Shown here: positions 18,529-27,886 of the stretch, one piece after another
Position numbering within the stretch: the first letter of the stretch is position 1
Layout of the letters: each line of letters begins with the position of its first letter
NCBI GenBank assembly: GCA_035533475.1
Contig: DATLTS010000056.1
Coordinates: 1 to 43,031 of the forward strand
Source of the DNA: Mycobacteriales bacterium
GTDB lineage: Bacteria; Actinomycetota; Actinomycetes; DATLTS01
DNA: 43,031 bases
Direction of reading: 5' to 3'
Program-made: the position numbers and the translations under genes
Notes under the pieces: generated by a model
Told to the model about the DNA's origin: nothing
The model's input: only the letters and a program-made list of their open reading frames with translations
Database searches by the model: none

Positions 18529-18885
18529 ATGATCGACGGCATGATCGAGGTGAGCCGGCAGCGGTTCGAGGAGCTGGTAGGCGACGCCCTCGACGGCCTG
18601 CCCCCGGAACTGGGGCGGCAGATGCGCAACGTCGGGGTTTTCGTCGAGGACGTCGCGCCGGCACCGAACCTGCTCGGGCTCTACCGCGGCGTCCCGCTGA
18701 CCAGCCGGGACACCCACTACGCCGGCGTCCTCCCCGATCAGATCACGATCTTCCGGGACACCATCAGCGCCCGCTGCGCGACCGAGCAGCAGCTGGTCGA
18801 GGCGGTGCGGGTCACCGTGGTACACGAGGTCGCCCATCATTTCGGCATCGACGACGAGCGGCTCCGGGAGCTGGGCTGGGCCTAA
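18529..18885 (+). CDS. Small zincin-like metallopeptidase
   Basis: The 118-residue protein carries VTVVHEVAHHFGIDDERLRELGW, which includes the zinc motif HExxH followed by H and an acidic residue, as in the small zincin-like metallopeptidase family (DUF1025-type). An N-terminal segment RFEELVGDALDGLPPELGRQ matches the family. The substrate is unknown and no signal peptide is present. ATG at 18529 or 18541 could serve; the second gives the family's usual MIEVSRxRFEE start. It follows the nuclease by a few bases and its stop TAA overlaps the stop of the convergent gene. Confidence 0.85.
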   Translation: MIDGMIEVSRQRFEELVGDALDGLPPELGRQMRNVGVFVEDVAPAPNLLGLYRGVPLTSRDTHYAGVLPDQITIFRDTISARCATEQQLVEAVRVTVVHEVAHHFGIDDERLRELGWA

Positions 18886-19256
18886 CCGAGCGCGCCTGCC
18901 AACCCTTCGAGGTCCTCGACCGTCACGGTCATCCCGGGGTGGCGGAGCCGGCCGGACGGTTCGAGCGCGGGAACCGGGCGGTGGAACTTCACGCACAACC
19001 CGGCCCGGGTGTTCGTTCCGAAGGTGACCCCATGGTCGGTGAAGGACAGCCGCGGGCCGATCGCCCGGTAGGCGCGGTACGGACCGGACCGTTCCACCCC
19101 CGCCACGTTGTCCAACCCGGTGCGCAATCGCCACAGCCCGAACCGCACGACGAGCACCGTCTCGCTCACGGTGACCGACGTGGTTCTCGGTAGCACACCG
19201 AGCGCGGCGAGCGGCAGGGCAAAGCGCGGATCGAAGCGGAACTCGAAGGTGGCCAT
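18882..19256 (-). CDS. Conserved actinobacterial protein of unknown function
   Basis: The 124-residue protein has mainly beta pattern (VTVSETVLVVRFGLWRLRT, YRAYRAIGPRLSFTDHGVTF) without catalytic motifs, signal peptide or membrane segments. Similar proteins of this length occur in mycobacteria and relatives as uncharacterised. They share the features GPYRxYRxIGPxLSxxDxGxTFG and a late LRHPGxTVTV, both present here. It overlaps the convergent zincin gene at the stop codons and precedes the Smr gene by about 40 bases on the same strand in reverse order of transcription. Confidence 0.75.
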   Translation of the reverse strand: MATFEFRFDPRFALPLAALGVLPRTTSVTVSETVLVVRFGLWRLRTGLDNVAGVERSGPYRAYRAIGPRLSFTDHGVTFGTNTRAGLCVKFHRPVPALEPSGRLRHPGMTVTVEDLEGLAGALG

Positions 19257-19295
19257 CCCGCTATCCTGCCGCCCGGGCGGGCGATCCGGAGCCGG

Positions 19296-19550
19296 CTACT
19301 TCCAGCGGAAATGGACGAAGACCCGGCCGAAGTTGTCCGAGTCCTTCTCCACCCGGTGGTACAGGGCCTTGATCTCCTTCTGCTCGAGGAAACGCAACAC
19401 CCGCTTCTTCAGGGCGCCGGAGCCCTTTCCCGGGATGATCTCGACCAGCGGCGCCTTCCTGGCCACCGCCTCGTCGATGATCGCGCGCAGCGCCCGGTCG
19501 ATGTCGTCGCCCCGGTTGTAGATGTCGTGCAGGTCGAGTTTGAGCTTCAC
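19296..19550 (-). CDS. Stand-alone Smr domain protein
   Basis: The 84-residue protein is almost entirely an Smr domain. It has the start KLKLDLHDIYNRG (L-D-L-H motif), a helix ALRAIIDEAVARKAP and the phosphate loop VEIIPGKGSGALKKRVLRFL (G-x-G-x-G). It ends with VEKDSDNFGRVFVHFRW, the family's glycine-to-hydrophobic terminal strand. Smr domains, also found at the end of MutS2, nick or cleave nucleic acids or act on stalled ribosomes. The role of this small version is unknown. GTG overlaps the HAD gene's stop by four bases, so the two are coupled. Confidence 0.85.
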   Translation of the reverse strand: MKLKLDLHDIYNRGDDIDRALRAIIDEAVARKAPLVEIIPGKGSGALKKRVLRFLEQKEIKALYHRVEKDSDNFGRVFVHFRWK

Positions 19551-20215
19551 CGCAGCGTCCAGGGAAGGCCGAGCAGCCAGTCGAGGTCGATGCCGGCGAG
19601 CGTGGCCACGACCGGGCGCAGTGGGGTGGGCGCGATCGGGACGACGTCGGGGACCGCCACGACGATCGCACCGGCCGCCTCCCCCGAGGCGACCCCGGCG
19701 GGTGCGTCCTCGAGCACCACGCAGTCCCCGGCCCGGACCCCGAGCCCGGCGGCCGCCCGCAGGTAAGGCTCGGGGTCGGGCTTGCCGTGGGTCACCTCGT
19801 CACCGGCCACGGTGACGTCGAAGCGATGCTCGCCGAGACCGGCGAGCGCGGCGTCGACGAGGCGCCGGTAGGAGGAGGACACCAGCGCGATCGGGACGCC
19901 GGCGGCGCGGATCGCGTCCGCGAGCTGAACCGCCCCCGGCCGGGTCGGCAGGTCGGTCGCGAACAGCTCGGCCATCCGGGCGAGCAGGAACTCGCTGGCC
20001 GCGGAGACGGTGTCGGCGTCCGGCTCGATGCCGTAGTGGGTGAGGATCGTCGGTACCGCGAGCTCCAGCCGGGTGCCGGCGATGGCCGCCTTGAGCGCCG
20101 GATCCCAGACATGGCCGAGGCTCGCGGCGAGCTCCACCTCGGCCCGGGTCCACAGCGGCTCGGAGTCGACCAGCAGCCCGTCCAGGTCGAACAGGACGGC
20201 CGCGGCCGACCTCAT
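19547..20215 (-). CDS. HAD-superfamily phosphatase (beta-phosphoglucomutase-like)
   Basis: The 222-residue protein shows HAD motif I VLFDLDGLLVDSEPLW, motif II IALVSSSYRR, the lysine motif GKPDPEPYLRAA and motif III VVLEDAPAGVASGEAAGA. The helical cap between motif I and II fits subfamily I phosphatases and beta-phosphoglucomutases; the substrate cannot be told. ATG at 20213-20215 overlaps the metH stop (ATGA) and its own stop overlaps the Smr start. metH, this gene and the Smr gene therefore form an operon. Confidence 0.9.
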   Translation of the reverse strand: MRSAAAVLFDLDGLLVDSEPLWTRAEVELAASLGHVWDPALKAAIAGTRLELAVPTILTHYGIEPDADTVSAASEFLLARMAELFATDLPTRPGAVQLADAIRAAGVPIALVSSSYRRLVDAALAGLGEHRFDVTVAGDEVTHGKPDPEPYLRAAAGLGVRAGDCVVLEDAPAGVASGEAAGAIVVAVPDVVPIAPTPLRPVVATLAGIDLDWLLGLPWTLR

Positions 20216-23200
20216 CGGGCGTTGAAGTACTTCGCCTCGGGATGGTGCACGACGATCGCGTCGGTGGACTGCTCGGGATGCAGCTGGAACTCCTCGGACA
20301 GGGTCACCCCGATCCGGTCCGGCCGGAGCATCTCGACGATGATCGCCCGGTCCTCCAGATTCGGGCAGGCCGGGTAGCCGAACGAGTAGCGCGATCCGCG
20401 ATACCCCTGGTGCGCCAGCACCTGGTCGAGCGAATCGGCGTCCCCGGCCCGGATCCCGAGCTCCTCGCGGACCCGCGAATGCCAGTATTCGGCGAGCGCC
20501 TCGGTGAGCTGCACCGACAGGCCGTGCAGCTCGAGGTAGTCCCGGTAGGCATTGCGCTCGAACAACTCCTTGGTCGCCTCGGCGATCCGCCCTCCGACGG
20601 TGACCAGCTGGAAAGCGACCACATCGATCTGCCCCGACTCCTCCGGCCGGAAGAAGTCGGCGAGACACAGCCGCCGGTCCCGGCGCTGGCGGGGGAAGGT
20701 GAACCGGGCGCGCTCGGACCCGTCCTCGTGCAGCACGATCAGGTCCTCGCCCTTGCTGACGCACGGGTAGTACCCGTAGACGACGCCGGCCTCGAGCCAC
20801 TGCTCGGCCTGCATCCGCTCGAGCCACATCCGCAGGCGCGGGCGACCCTCGGTCTCGACCAGCTCCTCGTAAGAGGGACCCTCCCCGCGGGCGCCGCGCA
20901 GCCCCCACTGGCCCATGAACGTCGCCCGCTCGTCGAGCATCGACGCGTACTCCGCCAGCCCGATTCCCTTGACCACGCGGTCGCCCCAGAACGGCGGGGT
21001 CGGGACGGCCACGTCGGTGGCCACGTCGGAGCGCCCGGGCGGTTCGACCGGCTCGTCGATCTCGGTCCGCACGGTGCGGGCGACCCGGGGCGCCCTGGGC
21101 GCGGGCAATCCGGCCCCCGGCTCTCCGCGCTTGATCGCGGCCACCGCGTCCATCAACCGCAGCCCCTCGAACGCGTCCCTCGCGTAGCGGACCTCGCCCC
21201 GGTACACCGCCGCCAGGTCCCGCTCGACGTAGGCGCGGGTCAGGGCGGCGCCCCCGAGCAACACCGGCCAGCGGGCGGCGACCCCCCGGGAGTTCATCTC
21301 CTCGAGGTTCTCCTTCATCACCACGGTGGACTTGACGAGCAGACCGGACATCCCGATCGCGTCCGCCGAGGCCTCCGTCGCGGCGTCGAGGATCGCCGAG
21401 ATCGGCTGCTTGATGCCGAGGTTGACGACCGTGTACCCGTTGTTCGACAAGATGATGTCGACGAGGTTCTTGCCGATGTCGTGCACGTCCCCGCGCACCG
21501 TCGCCAGCACGATCGTGCCTTTGCCCGCGGTGTCCGCCTTCTCCATGTGCGGCTCGAGATGGGCCACCGCGGCCTTCATGACCTCGGCCGACTGGAGGAC
21601 GAACGGCAGCTGCATCTGCCCGGACCCGAACAGCTCACCGACGACCTTCATGCCCTCGAGCAGCGTGTCGTTGATGATCTCCAGTGCGGGCCGGACGGTC
21701 AGCGCCTCGTCCAGGTCGGCCTCCAGCCCGATCCGCTCGCCGTCGACGATCCGCCGGGCGAGCCGCTCGGACAGCGGCAGCCCGGCCAGCTCCTCGGCCC
21801 GGGTCGCGCGGTTGTCCGCCGCGCTCACGCCCTCGAACAGGTCGAGGAAGGCCGTCAGCGGGTCGTAGCCATCGCGGCGGCGGTCGTAGACCAGGTCGAG
21901 CGCGACCTCGCGCTGCTCGTCCGAGATCCGGGCGATCGGCAGGATCTTCGAGGCGTGCACGATCGCCGAATCCAGCCCGGCGTTGACGCACTCGTGCAGG
22001 AACACGGAGTTGAGCACCATCCGGGCGGCCGGGTTGAGGCCGAACGACACGTTGGACAGGCCCAGCGTGGTCTGCACATCGGGATACGCGCGCTTGAGCC
22101 CACGGATCGCCTCGATGGTCTCCAGGCCGTCCCGACGGGACTCCTCCAACCCGGCCGCCAGGGTGAAGGTCAGGCAGTCCACCAGGATGTCCGAAACGTG
22201 CATCCCCCAGTTCGCGGTCAGGTCCTCGATGGTGCGCCGGGCGATCGCAACCTTGCGCTCGGCGGTCCGGGCCTGGCCCTGCTCGTCGATGCACATGACG
22301 ACGACCGCCGCCCCGTGCTCGGCGACCATCGCCATCTTGCGCGCGAAATTGCTCTCCGGGCCGTCCCCGTCCTCGTAGTTCACCGAGTTGACGACGCTGC
22401 GCCCACCGAGGCACTCGAGCCCGGCCTCGATCACGTCGGGTTCGGTCGAGTCGATCATCAGCGGCAGGGTCGAGGCGGTGGCGTACCGGGAAGCCACCTC
22501 GTGCATGTCGAGGGCGCCATTGCGGCCGACGTAGTCGACACACACGTCGAGCAGGTGCGCGCCGTCGCGGGTCTGCTCGCGGGCGATGCCGACACAGTCG
22601 TCCCATCGGCCCTCGATCATCGCCTCGCGGAACGCCTTGGACCCGTTGGTGTTCGTCCGCTCGCCGATGGTCAGGTAGGTCGTGTCCTGGCGGAACCCGA
22701 TGCTCTGGTAAAGCGAGGCGCACGCCGCCTCCGGATGGACCCGGCGTGCGCTCACGGGGCGGCCGCCCACCCGCTCGACCACGGCGGCCAGATGCTCGGG
22801 GGTGGTGCCGCAACAACCACCGACGAGGGCCAGCCCATAGTCCCGGGTGAACGTCTCGTGCGCGTCGGCCAGCTCGGTCGGGGTCAGTGGGTAGGACGCC
22901 CCGTCCGTGCCGAGCACCGGCAGGCCGGCGTTGGGCATGCAGGACAACCCCACCCGCGCCTGCCGGGACAGGTACCGAAGGTGCTCGCTCATCTCGGCCG
23001 GGCCGGTCGCGCAGTTCAGGCCGATCAGGTCGATCTCCAACGGCTCGAGCGCGGTGAGCGCCGCCCCGATCTCCGAGCCGAGCAGCATGGTCCCGGTGGT
23101 CTCCATGGTGATCTGCACGAATAGGGGCAGCCGTGTTCCCGCCGCGCGGAAGGCGCGGCGGGCGCCGTTAAGGGCGGATTTGGCTTGGAGGAGATCCTGC

Positions 23201-23679
23201 GCCGTTTCTACGAGAATCGCGTGCGCGCCGCCGGCGATCAGCCCGGCGACCTCGGCCTGGTAGGCGTCGCGCAGGTCGGCGTACCGGGCATGGCCCAGGG
23301 TCGGCAGCTTGGTTCCGGGACCGACCGAGCCGATCACCCAACGCGGCCGGTCCGGGGTGCTGTAACCGTCGGCGACCTCTCGGGCGAGCCGCGCTCCGGC
23401 CTCGGACAGCTCGTAGATCCGATCGGCTATCCCGTACTCGGCGAGATTGGCGAGGTTGGCGCCGAAGGTGTTGGTCTCGACCGCGTCGCAGCCGACGACG
23501 AAGTAGGCGTCGTGCACCCCGCGGACGACATCGGGCCGGGTGACGTTGAGGATCTCGTTACAGCCTTCGTGCCCCTCGAAGTCGTCGAGGTCGAGACCGG
23601 CGGCTTGCAGCATCGTGCCCATCGCGCCATCCGCGACAACGACCCGCTCGGCGAGCGCGCGGATGAGGTCGGCGGGCAT
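20212..23679 (-). CDS. metH: Cobalamin-dependent methionine synthase
   Basis: The 1155-residue protein contains all four MetH modules. The homocysteine domain (about 1-300) has zinc cysteines in GLNCATGP and GGCCGTTPEH. The pterin-binding domain (about 320-590) has ERTNTNGSKAFREAM. The B12 module (about 610-850) has DVHDIGKNLVD (lower-ligand His in D-x-H-x-x-G). The C-terminal activation domain has SFGYPACPNLEDR. It transfers methyl from methyltetrahydrofolate to homocysteine. A CTGGAG site precedes the ATG. The 151 bases to the divergent stress-protein gene show no recognisable cobalamin riboswitch. Confidence 0.97.
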   Translation of the reverse strand: MPADLIRALAERVVVADGAMGTMLQAAGLDLDDFEGHEGCNEILNVTRPDVVRGVHDAYFVVGCDAVETNTFGANLANLAEYGIADRIYELSEAGARLAREVADGYSTPDRPRWVIGSVGPGTKLPTLGHARYADLRDAYQAEVAGLIAGGAHAILVETAQDLLQAKSALNGARRAFRAAGTRLPLFVQITMETTGTMLLGSEIGAALTALEPLEIDLIGLNCATGPAEMSEHLRYLSRQARVGLSCMPNAGLPVLGTDGASYPLTPTELADAHETFTRDYGLALVGGCCGTTPEHLAAVVERVGGRPVSARRVHPEAACASLYQSIGFRQDTTYLTIGERTNTNGSKAFREAMIEGRWDDCVGIAREQTRDGAHLLDVCVDYVGRNGALDMHEVASRYATASTLPLMIDSTEPDVIEAGLECLGGRSVVNSVNYEDGDGPESNFARKMAMVAEHGAAVVVMCIDEQGQARTAERKVAIARRTIEDLTANWGMHVSDILVDCLTFTLAAGLEESRRDGLETIEAIRGLKRAYPDVQTTLGLSNVSFGLNPAARMVLNSVFLHECVNAGLDSAIVHASKILPIARISDEQREVALDLVYDRRRDGYDPLTAFLDLFEGVSAADNRATRAEELAGLPLSERLARRIVDGERIGLEADLDEALTVRPALEIINDTLLEGMKVVGELFGSGQMQLPFVLQSAEVMKAAVAHLEPHMEKADTAGKGTIVLATVRGDVHDIGKNLVDIILSNNGYTVVNLGIKQPISAILDAATEASADAIGMSGLLVKSTVVMKENLEEMNSRGVAARWPVLLGGAALTRAYVERDLAAVYRGEVRYARDAFEGLRLMDAVAAIKRGEPGAGLPAPRAPRVARTVRTEIDEPVEPPGRSDVATDVAVPTPPFWGDRVVKGIGLAEYASMLDERATFMGQWGLRGARGEGPSYEELVETEGRPRLRMWLERMQAEQWLEAGVVYGYYPCVSKGEDLIVLHEDGSERARFTFPRQRRDRRLCLADFFRPEESGQIDVVAFQLVTVGGRIAEATKELFERNAYRDYLELHGLSVQLTEALAEYWHSRVREELGIRAGDADSLDQVLAHQGYRGSRYSFGYPACPNLEDRAIIVEMLRPDRIGVTLSEEFQLHPEQSTDAIVVHHPEAKYFNAR

Positions 23680-23830
23680 GACCGGCGGCTCCAGAGCAGG
23701 TGGATAGCGAAAACCGAGTCTACCGGGGGCGGGCCACCGGTTTGTCCGACGGCGCGGCCGGGATACGGTGCGACGGAGCAGCGTCGGACCAGCGGCGGAC
23801 CGGCGGCGGACCGCAGCCGAGGAGGTTCCC

Positions 23831-24292
23831 GTGGGCAGTTATCGCACGATCGTCGTCGGCACGGACGGGTCGGAGTCGTCGTTCGTCGCGGTCGACCGAG
23901 CCGCCGCCGTGGCCCAGGCCACCGGCGCGAAACTGCTGATCGCCTGCGCCTACACCCCCATCGACGAGCGCACCCGCAACCGGGCGTCCCGGGAACTCGG
24001 CGAGGAAACCTACAAGGTCACCGGGTCGCACCCGGCCGAGGACCTGCTCCGCGACGCCGACGCGCGGGCCCGCAAGGCGGGTGCGACCGACGTCACCACC
24101 CGCAGCGAGCAGGGCGACCCGGTGGAGACCCTGGTCCGGGTCATCAAGGACGCGGGGGCCGATCTGGTGGTGGTCGGAAACCGCGGACTGAACAGCCTGG
24201 CCGGCCGGCTGCTCGGCTCGGTGCCGGCGAACATCTCCCATCGCGCGTCCTGCGACGTGCTGATCGTCCACACGACCGACGGCGGGCGCTAG
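23831..24292 (+). CDS. Universal stress protein (UspA family)
   Basis: The 153-residue protein has a single Usp domain. The start YRTIVVGTDGSESSFVAVDRAA (strand and first helix) and the nucleotide-binding end VVVGNRGLNSLAGRLLGSVP ... HRASCDVLIVH match the ATP-binding G-x2-G-x9-G-(S/T) pattern. GTG at 23831 is preceded by AGGAGG at a six-base spacing, so I use it over the upstream ATG. Members respond to starvation and hypoxia. The hydrolase gene follows five bases after the stop. Confidence 0.93.
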   Translation: MGSYRTIVVGTDGSESSFVAVDRAAAVAQATGAKLLIACAYTPIDERTRNRASRELGEETYKVTGSHPAEDLLRDADARARKAGATDVTTRSEQGDPVETLVRVIKDAGADLVVVGNRGLNSLAGRLLGSVPANISHRASCDVLIVHTTDGGR

Positions 24293-24297
24293 CGCGG

Positions 24298-25242
24298 ATG
24301 GGTGAGCCCGACCTGGAGCCGCTCGGGTCGCGCACGCCGGTCGCCGGTGGCATCGATCTCGACCTGCCCGGGGACGGGGTCCGGCTGGCCGCCACCCGCT
24401 GGCCGGTGCGCCACGCGGGCAGCGGCCCGCCCGTGGTGCTGCTGCACGGCCTGGCGAGTCAGCGCCGGTTCTGGAACCTTGTCGTCCCGGAGCTGTCCGG
24501 GTTCCCGCTGCTCGCCCTGGACGCCCGCGGCCACGGCGACTCCGAGCGGCCGGCCTCGGGGTACGACACCGAGCAGGTGGTCGCCGATGTCGCCACCGCC
24601 CTCGACGCGCTGGGCATCGACCGGGCGGTCGTCGTCGGGCACTCGTGGGGGGCCGCGATCGCCCTGACCTTCGCCGCGAAGCACCCGGAACGGACCCTGG
24701 CCGCGGTCGCCCTCGACGGGGGCCTGTCCGCTCCGGGCGGTGTGTCCCCGGCCGACCGGGGCGCGATCCGGGAGCGGATGGCCCCGCCGCGGGTGGCGTT
24801 GCCGCCGACGGAGCTGGCCGGGCTGCTCGCCCACGGGCCGCTCGCACCGTGGTGGTCACCGGAGCTGGAAGCCGCGATCCTGCCGGTGTTCGGGGTCGGC
24901 CCGGACGGCCTGGCCAGAGCCCGCTTCCCGTGGGACGCGCACATGCAGGTCGTCGACGCGCTGCTCGACTACGACGCCGCAGCCGTCTTCGCGGGGATCC
25001 GCTGCCCGGCCTGGTTGGTGTCGTGTGAGGCCGTCGCCGGCGACGAGGAGATCCGGGGCGGAACCGCCACGGACTGGGCGGTCCAGAAGAACGCCGGCCT
25101 CGAGATCGCGGCGACCGCCCTGGCGCAACCTCGGCTGTTCCGCTGGGGCGGGGCGCTGCACGACGTACCCTTGCAGTGGCCGGCGCTGGTCGCCGGGCTC
25201 GTCCGGGCGGCCGCCGCGGACACGGCCGTCGGACGGGGGTGA
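24298..25242 (+). CDS. Alpha/beta hydrolase
   Basis: The 314-residue protein has the alpha/beta hydrolase fold. It carries an oxyanion loop VVLLHGLASQRRFW, a DARGHGDSERP segment, the nucleophile elbow VVGHSWGAA (S116) and a C-terminal HDVPLQWP with the presumed catalytic His. The acid is probably in the VSCEA segment near residue 245. The substrate is unknown; homologues include esterases and epoxide hydrolase-like enzymes. The frame is open far upstream, but those residues are antisense to metH and the stress gene. ATG at 24298-24300 starts the conserved part. The PAC2 gene follows four bases after the stop. Confidence 0.88.
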   Translation: MGEPDLEPLGSRTPVAGGIDLDLPGDGVRLAATRWPVRHAGSGPPVVLLHGLASQRRFWNLVVPELSGFPLLALDARGHGDSERPASGYDTEQVVADVATALDALGIDRAVVVGHSWGAAIALTFAAKHPERTLAAVALDGGLSAPGGVSPADRGAIRERMAPPRVALPPTELAGLLAHGPLAPWWSPELEAAILPVFGVGPDGLARARFPWDAHMQVVDALLDYDAAAVFAGIRCPAWLVSCEAVAGDEEIRGGTATDWAVQKNAGLEIAATALAQPRLFRWGGALHDVPLQWPALVAGLVRAAAADTAVGRG

Positions 25243-25246
25243 CGCG

Positions 25247-26089
25247 ATGGGCCTCCCCGCGCTCCGCTCGCCGATACTCCTCGCCGCCTTCGAGGGCTGG
25301 AACGACGCGGCCGACGCGGCCACCGGGGCGATCGAGCATCTGGAGAGCGCCTGGTCCGGACTGCCGCTCGCCGCGATCGACCCGGACGACTACTACGACT
25401 TCCAGGTCAACCGCCCGATGGTGTCCCTCATCGACGGGGTGACCCGTCGCATCGATTGGCCCACCACCCGGCTGGCCCATGCGTCCACCGCCCCCGGTGA
25501 GCGGGACATCGTGTTGCTCCGCGGGCTGGAGCCGAACATGCGCTGGCGCGCCTTCTGCAACGAGATCATCGAACTGGCCCGCCAACTCGGCGTCACCAGC
25601 GTCGTCACCCTGGGCGCGCTGCTCTCCGACTCGCCGCACACCCGCCCGGTGCCGGTCAGCGGCACCGCCTCGGATCCGCGGACCGCGACCCGGCTCGGGC
25701 TCGAAGGCTCGCGGTACGAGGGCCCGACCGGGATCGCCGGGGTCTTCGCGGACGCCTGCGCCCGGGCCGGCCTCGCCTCGGCGTCGTTCTGGGCCGCGGT
25801 TCCGCACTACGCCGCGCAACCGCCCTGCCCGAAGGCGACCCTCGCCCTGCTGCGCCGGGTCGAGGACATGCTCGATGCGGTCGTGCCGCTCGGCGACCTC
25901 GCCGACTCGGCCCGGGTCTGGGAGCTCGGGGTCGACGAGCTGGCCCGGGAGGACGCGGAGATCGGCGAGTACGTCCGCTCGCTCGAGGCCCGCGAGCCGG
26001 AGGCGGAGCTCCCCGAGGCCAGTGGCGATGCGATCGCGCGCGAATTCGAGCGTTACCTGCGCCGCCGCGGGGACGGTCCGGAGCGCTAG
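25247..26089 (+). CDS. PAC2-family protein
   Basis: The 280-residue protein belongs to the PAC2 (proteasome assembly chaperone 2-like) family. It starts [21 protein letters not shown], has the [11 protein letters not shown] motif and [12 protein letters not shown]-like segments, and contains [20 protein letters not shown] and [18 protein letters not shown]. Archaeal and actinobacterial members accompany proteasome genes, but a chaperone role in bacteria is not shown. Its stop TAG shares a CTAG palindrome with the convergent mshC stop. Confidence 0.92.
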   Translation: MGLPALRSPILLAAFEGWNDAADAATGAIEHLESAWSGLPLAAIDPDDYYDFQVNRPMVSLIDGVTRRIDWPTTRLAHASTAPGERDIVLLRGLEPNMRWRAFCNEIIELARQLGVTSVVTLGALLSDSPHTRPVPVSGTASDPRTATRLGLEGSRYEGPTGIAGVFADACARAGLASASFWAAVPHYAAQPPCPKATLALLRRVEDMLDAVVPLGDLADSARVWELGVDELAREDAEIGEYVRSLEAREPEAELPEASGDAIAREFERYLRRRGDGPER

Positions 26090-27318
26090 ACGCCGAGCAG
26101 CGCGTCGACCAGGTCGGCGACCGCCTGCGGCTCCCCGGGTTCGGCGCTGCCGGTCCCCGCCAGGCAGGCGGCGACCCAGGCGTCGACGGCGGCGATCGCA
26201 GCCGGGCTGTCCAGGTCCTCGGCGAGCGCCACCCGGACTTCGTGCCGGACCGCGGCGGCGGGTGGGCCGTCCGGGCGCCCGAGCGCCGACCGCCACCGCT
26301 CGAGCCGGCCGGCCGCGGCGTCCAGCTGCGCGTGGGTCCAGTCCCAGTCCTCCCGGTAGTGGTGGGCCAGCAGCGCCAGCCGAATCGCGGTGGGGTCGGC
26401 CCCTTCGGCGCGCAGCCGGGAGACGAACACCAGGTTGCCGCGGGATTTCGACATCTTCTCCCCGGCGAGGCCGACCATCCCGGCGTGCACGAACGCCCGG
26501 GCGAACGGGAAGACGCCCGAGGCGACCGTCCCTTCGGCCGCGGACAACTCGTGGTGCGGGAAGCGCAGATCGCTGCCGCCGCCCTGCACGTCGATCGTCG
26601 GGCCGAGGTGGGCGAGGGCCATCGCCGCGCATTCGATGTGCCAGCCGGGTCGTCCCGGGCCGAACGGGGATTCCCACGCCGGTTCACCGGGCCGGGCGGC
26701 CTGCCAGAGCAGCGCGTCGAGTGGGTCCTTCTTCCCCGGCCGGTCCGGGTCGCCGCCCCGCTCGGCGCTGAGCCCGAGCATCGTCGTCCGGTCGAGATGG
26801 GCGACCCCACCGAAACGGGTGGCGGCGGCCACCGGGAAGTAGATGTCGCCGTCGAGTTCGTAGCCGGCCCCACGCTCGAGCAGGGTGGCGATGAAACCGA
26901 CCACCAGGTCGATCGACTCGACGACGCCGGGATAGACGTCCGGTGGCAGCAGCCGGAGGGCCGACATGTCCGAACGGAACCGGTCGATCTCGCGCCCGGC
27001 CAGGGCGGTCCAGTCCTCGCCGGTCCGCGCCGCCCGCACGAGCAGGGGGTCGTCGACGTCGGTGACGTTCTGGACGTAGCGCACGTCCAGCCCGGCGTCC
27101 CGCCAGACCCGCTGGAGGGTGTCGAAGGCGACGTAGGTGGCGGCGTGGCCGAGATGGGCCGCGTCGTACGGGGTGATCCCGCAGACGTAGAGCAGTGCCG
27201 GGCGGCCCCGGGCAACTGGGACGAGGGTGGCGCTGGCGCTGTCGTAGACGCGCGGCCACGGCCGGTCCGGCCCGGCAGGCGCCAGCCGCGGCAGGACCGG
27301 CGCCGCCCAGGACTGCAT
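26086..27318 (-). CDS. mshC: Cysteine:glucosaminyl-inositol ligase MshC (mycothiol biosynthesis)
   Basis: The 410-residue protein is related to cysteinyl-tRNA synthetase. It has the HIGH-type motif [13 protein letters not shown] and the KMSKS loop [13 protein letters not shown]. Zinc-binding residues follow the CGI and HIE-C segments ([18 protein letters not shown]). The C-terminal tRNA-binding domain of CysRS is missing, as expected for MshC. It ligates cysteine to GlcN-inositol, the ATP-dependent step before mycothiol acetylation. The start ATG at 27316-27318 matches known N-termini (QSWAAPxLPRL). The gene opens toward a divergent region shared with no promoter I can name. Confidence 0.96.
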   Translation of the reverse strand: MQSWAAPVLPRLAPAGPDRPWPRVYDSASATLVPVARGRPALLYVCGITPYDAAHLGHAATYVAFDTLQRVWRDAGLDVRYVQNVTDVDDPLLVRAARTGEDWTALAGREIDRFRSDMSALRLLPPDVYPGVVESIDLVVGFIATLLERGAGYELDGDIYFPVAAATRFGGVAHLDRTTMLGLSAERGGDPDRPGKKDPLDALLWQAARPGEPAWESPFGPGRPGWHIECAAMALAHLGPTIDVQGGGSDLRFPHHELSAAEGTVASGVFPFARAFVHAGMVGLAGEKMSKSRGNLVFVSRLRAEGADPTAIRLALLAHHYREDWDWTHAQLDAAAGRLERWRSALGRPDGPPAAAVRHEVRVALAEDLDSPAAIAAVDAWVAACLAGTGSAEPGEPQAVADLVDALLGV

Positions 27319-27327
27319 GCCCGGAGC

Positions 27328-27873
27328 TTACGGGGACTCGACTAGCTCCCCGGGGAGCAGCGAGGCGACCCAGCCGTCGACCCGGTCGCCCCGGTGGAGC
27401 AGGAACTTGCGGAGCAGGCCCTCCACCGAGAACCCGAGCTTCTCGGCGACCCGCCGGGACGAGGTGTTGCCGACCTCGGCGTACCACTCGAGGCGTTGCA
27501 CCCCCAGGTCCTCGAACGCCCAGCGGGCGATCTCCCGGACCGCTTCGGTGACATAGCCCTGTCCCCGGCTCTCGGCGGCGCACCAGAACCCGACCTCGGC
27601 GATCCCGGGGTCGCGGCCACGGCGGTGCAGCCCGGCCGCGCCGAGCAGGGCGCCGTCCCTCGTAACCGCGAAGGGCATGTCCTCCCCGGTCGACCAGCCG
27701 CGCGGGGCGATGTCGGTGACGAACGACTCGGCGTCCGCCAGCCGGTAGGGCGACGGCACGGTGGTCCAGCGCTGGATCGCCGGGTCCTGGCAGGCGGCGT
27801 GCACCGCGGCGATGTCGGCGCGGGTGAAACCGCGGAGCACCAGCCGTTCGGTGTGCAGCACGATCGGGTGCAC
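27328..27873 (-). CDS. GNAT acetyltransferase, RimJ/RimL type
   Basis: The 181-residue protein shows the RimJ/RimL pattern: TERLVLRGFTRADIAAVHAA, then AEVGFWCAAESRGQGYVTEAV (the acetyl-CoA loop R-G-x-G-Y), then VQRLEWYAEVGNTSSRRVAEKLGF. It acetylates an amino group of a protein or small molecule; the acceptor is unknown. GTG at 27871-27873 starts about 13 bases after the SCO1664-like gene's stop. Confidence 0.9.
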   Translation of the reverse strand: MHPIVLHTERLVLRGFTRADIAAVHAACQDPAIQRWTTVPSPYRLADAESFVTDIAPRGWSTGEDMPFAVTRDGALLGAAGLHRRGRDPGIAEVGFWCAAESRGQGYVTEAVREIARWAFEDLGVQRLEWYAEVGNTSSRRVAEKLGFSVEGLLRKFLLHRGDRVDGWVASLLPGELVESP

Positions 27874-27886
27874 GTCCGGCCTCCGC

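Noticed and set aside
20242-23124. Plus-strand open frame of 960 codons opposite metH
   Set aside because: Antisense shadow of metH with Arg/Gly/Pro/Val-rich composition and no family features.
23680-23830. Cobalamin riboswitch before metH
   Set aside because: The gap is short and I found no B12-box-like sequence or suitable stem series.
23720-26677. Minus-strand open frame of 985 codons across the stress protein, hydrolase and PAC2 genes
   Set aside because: It crosses three recognised plus-strand genes and has low-complexity composition.
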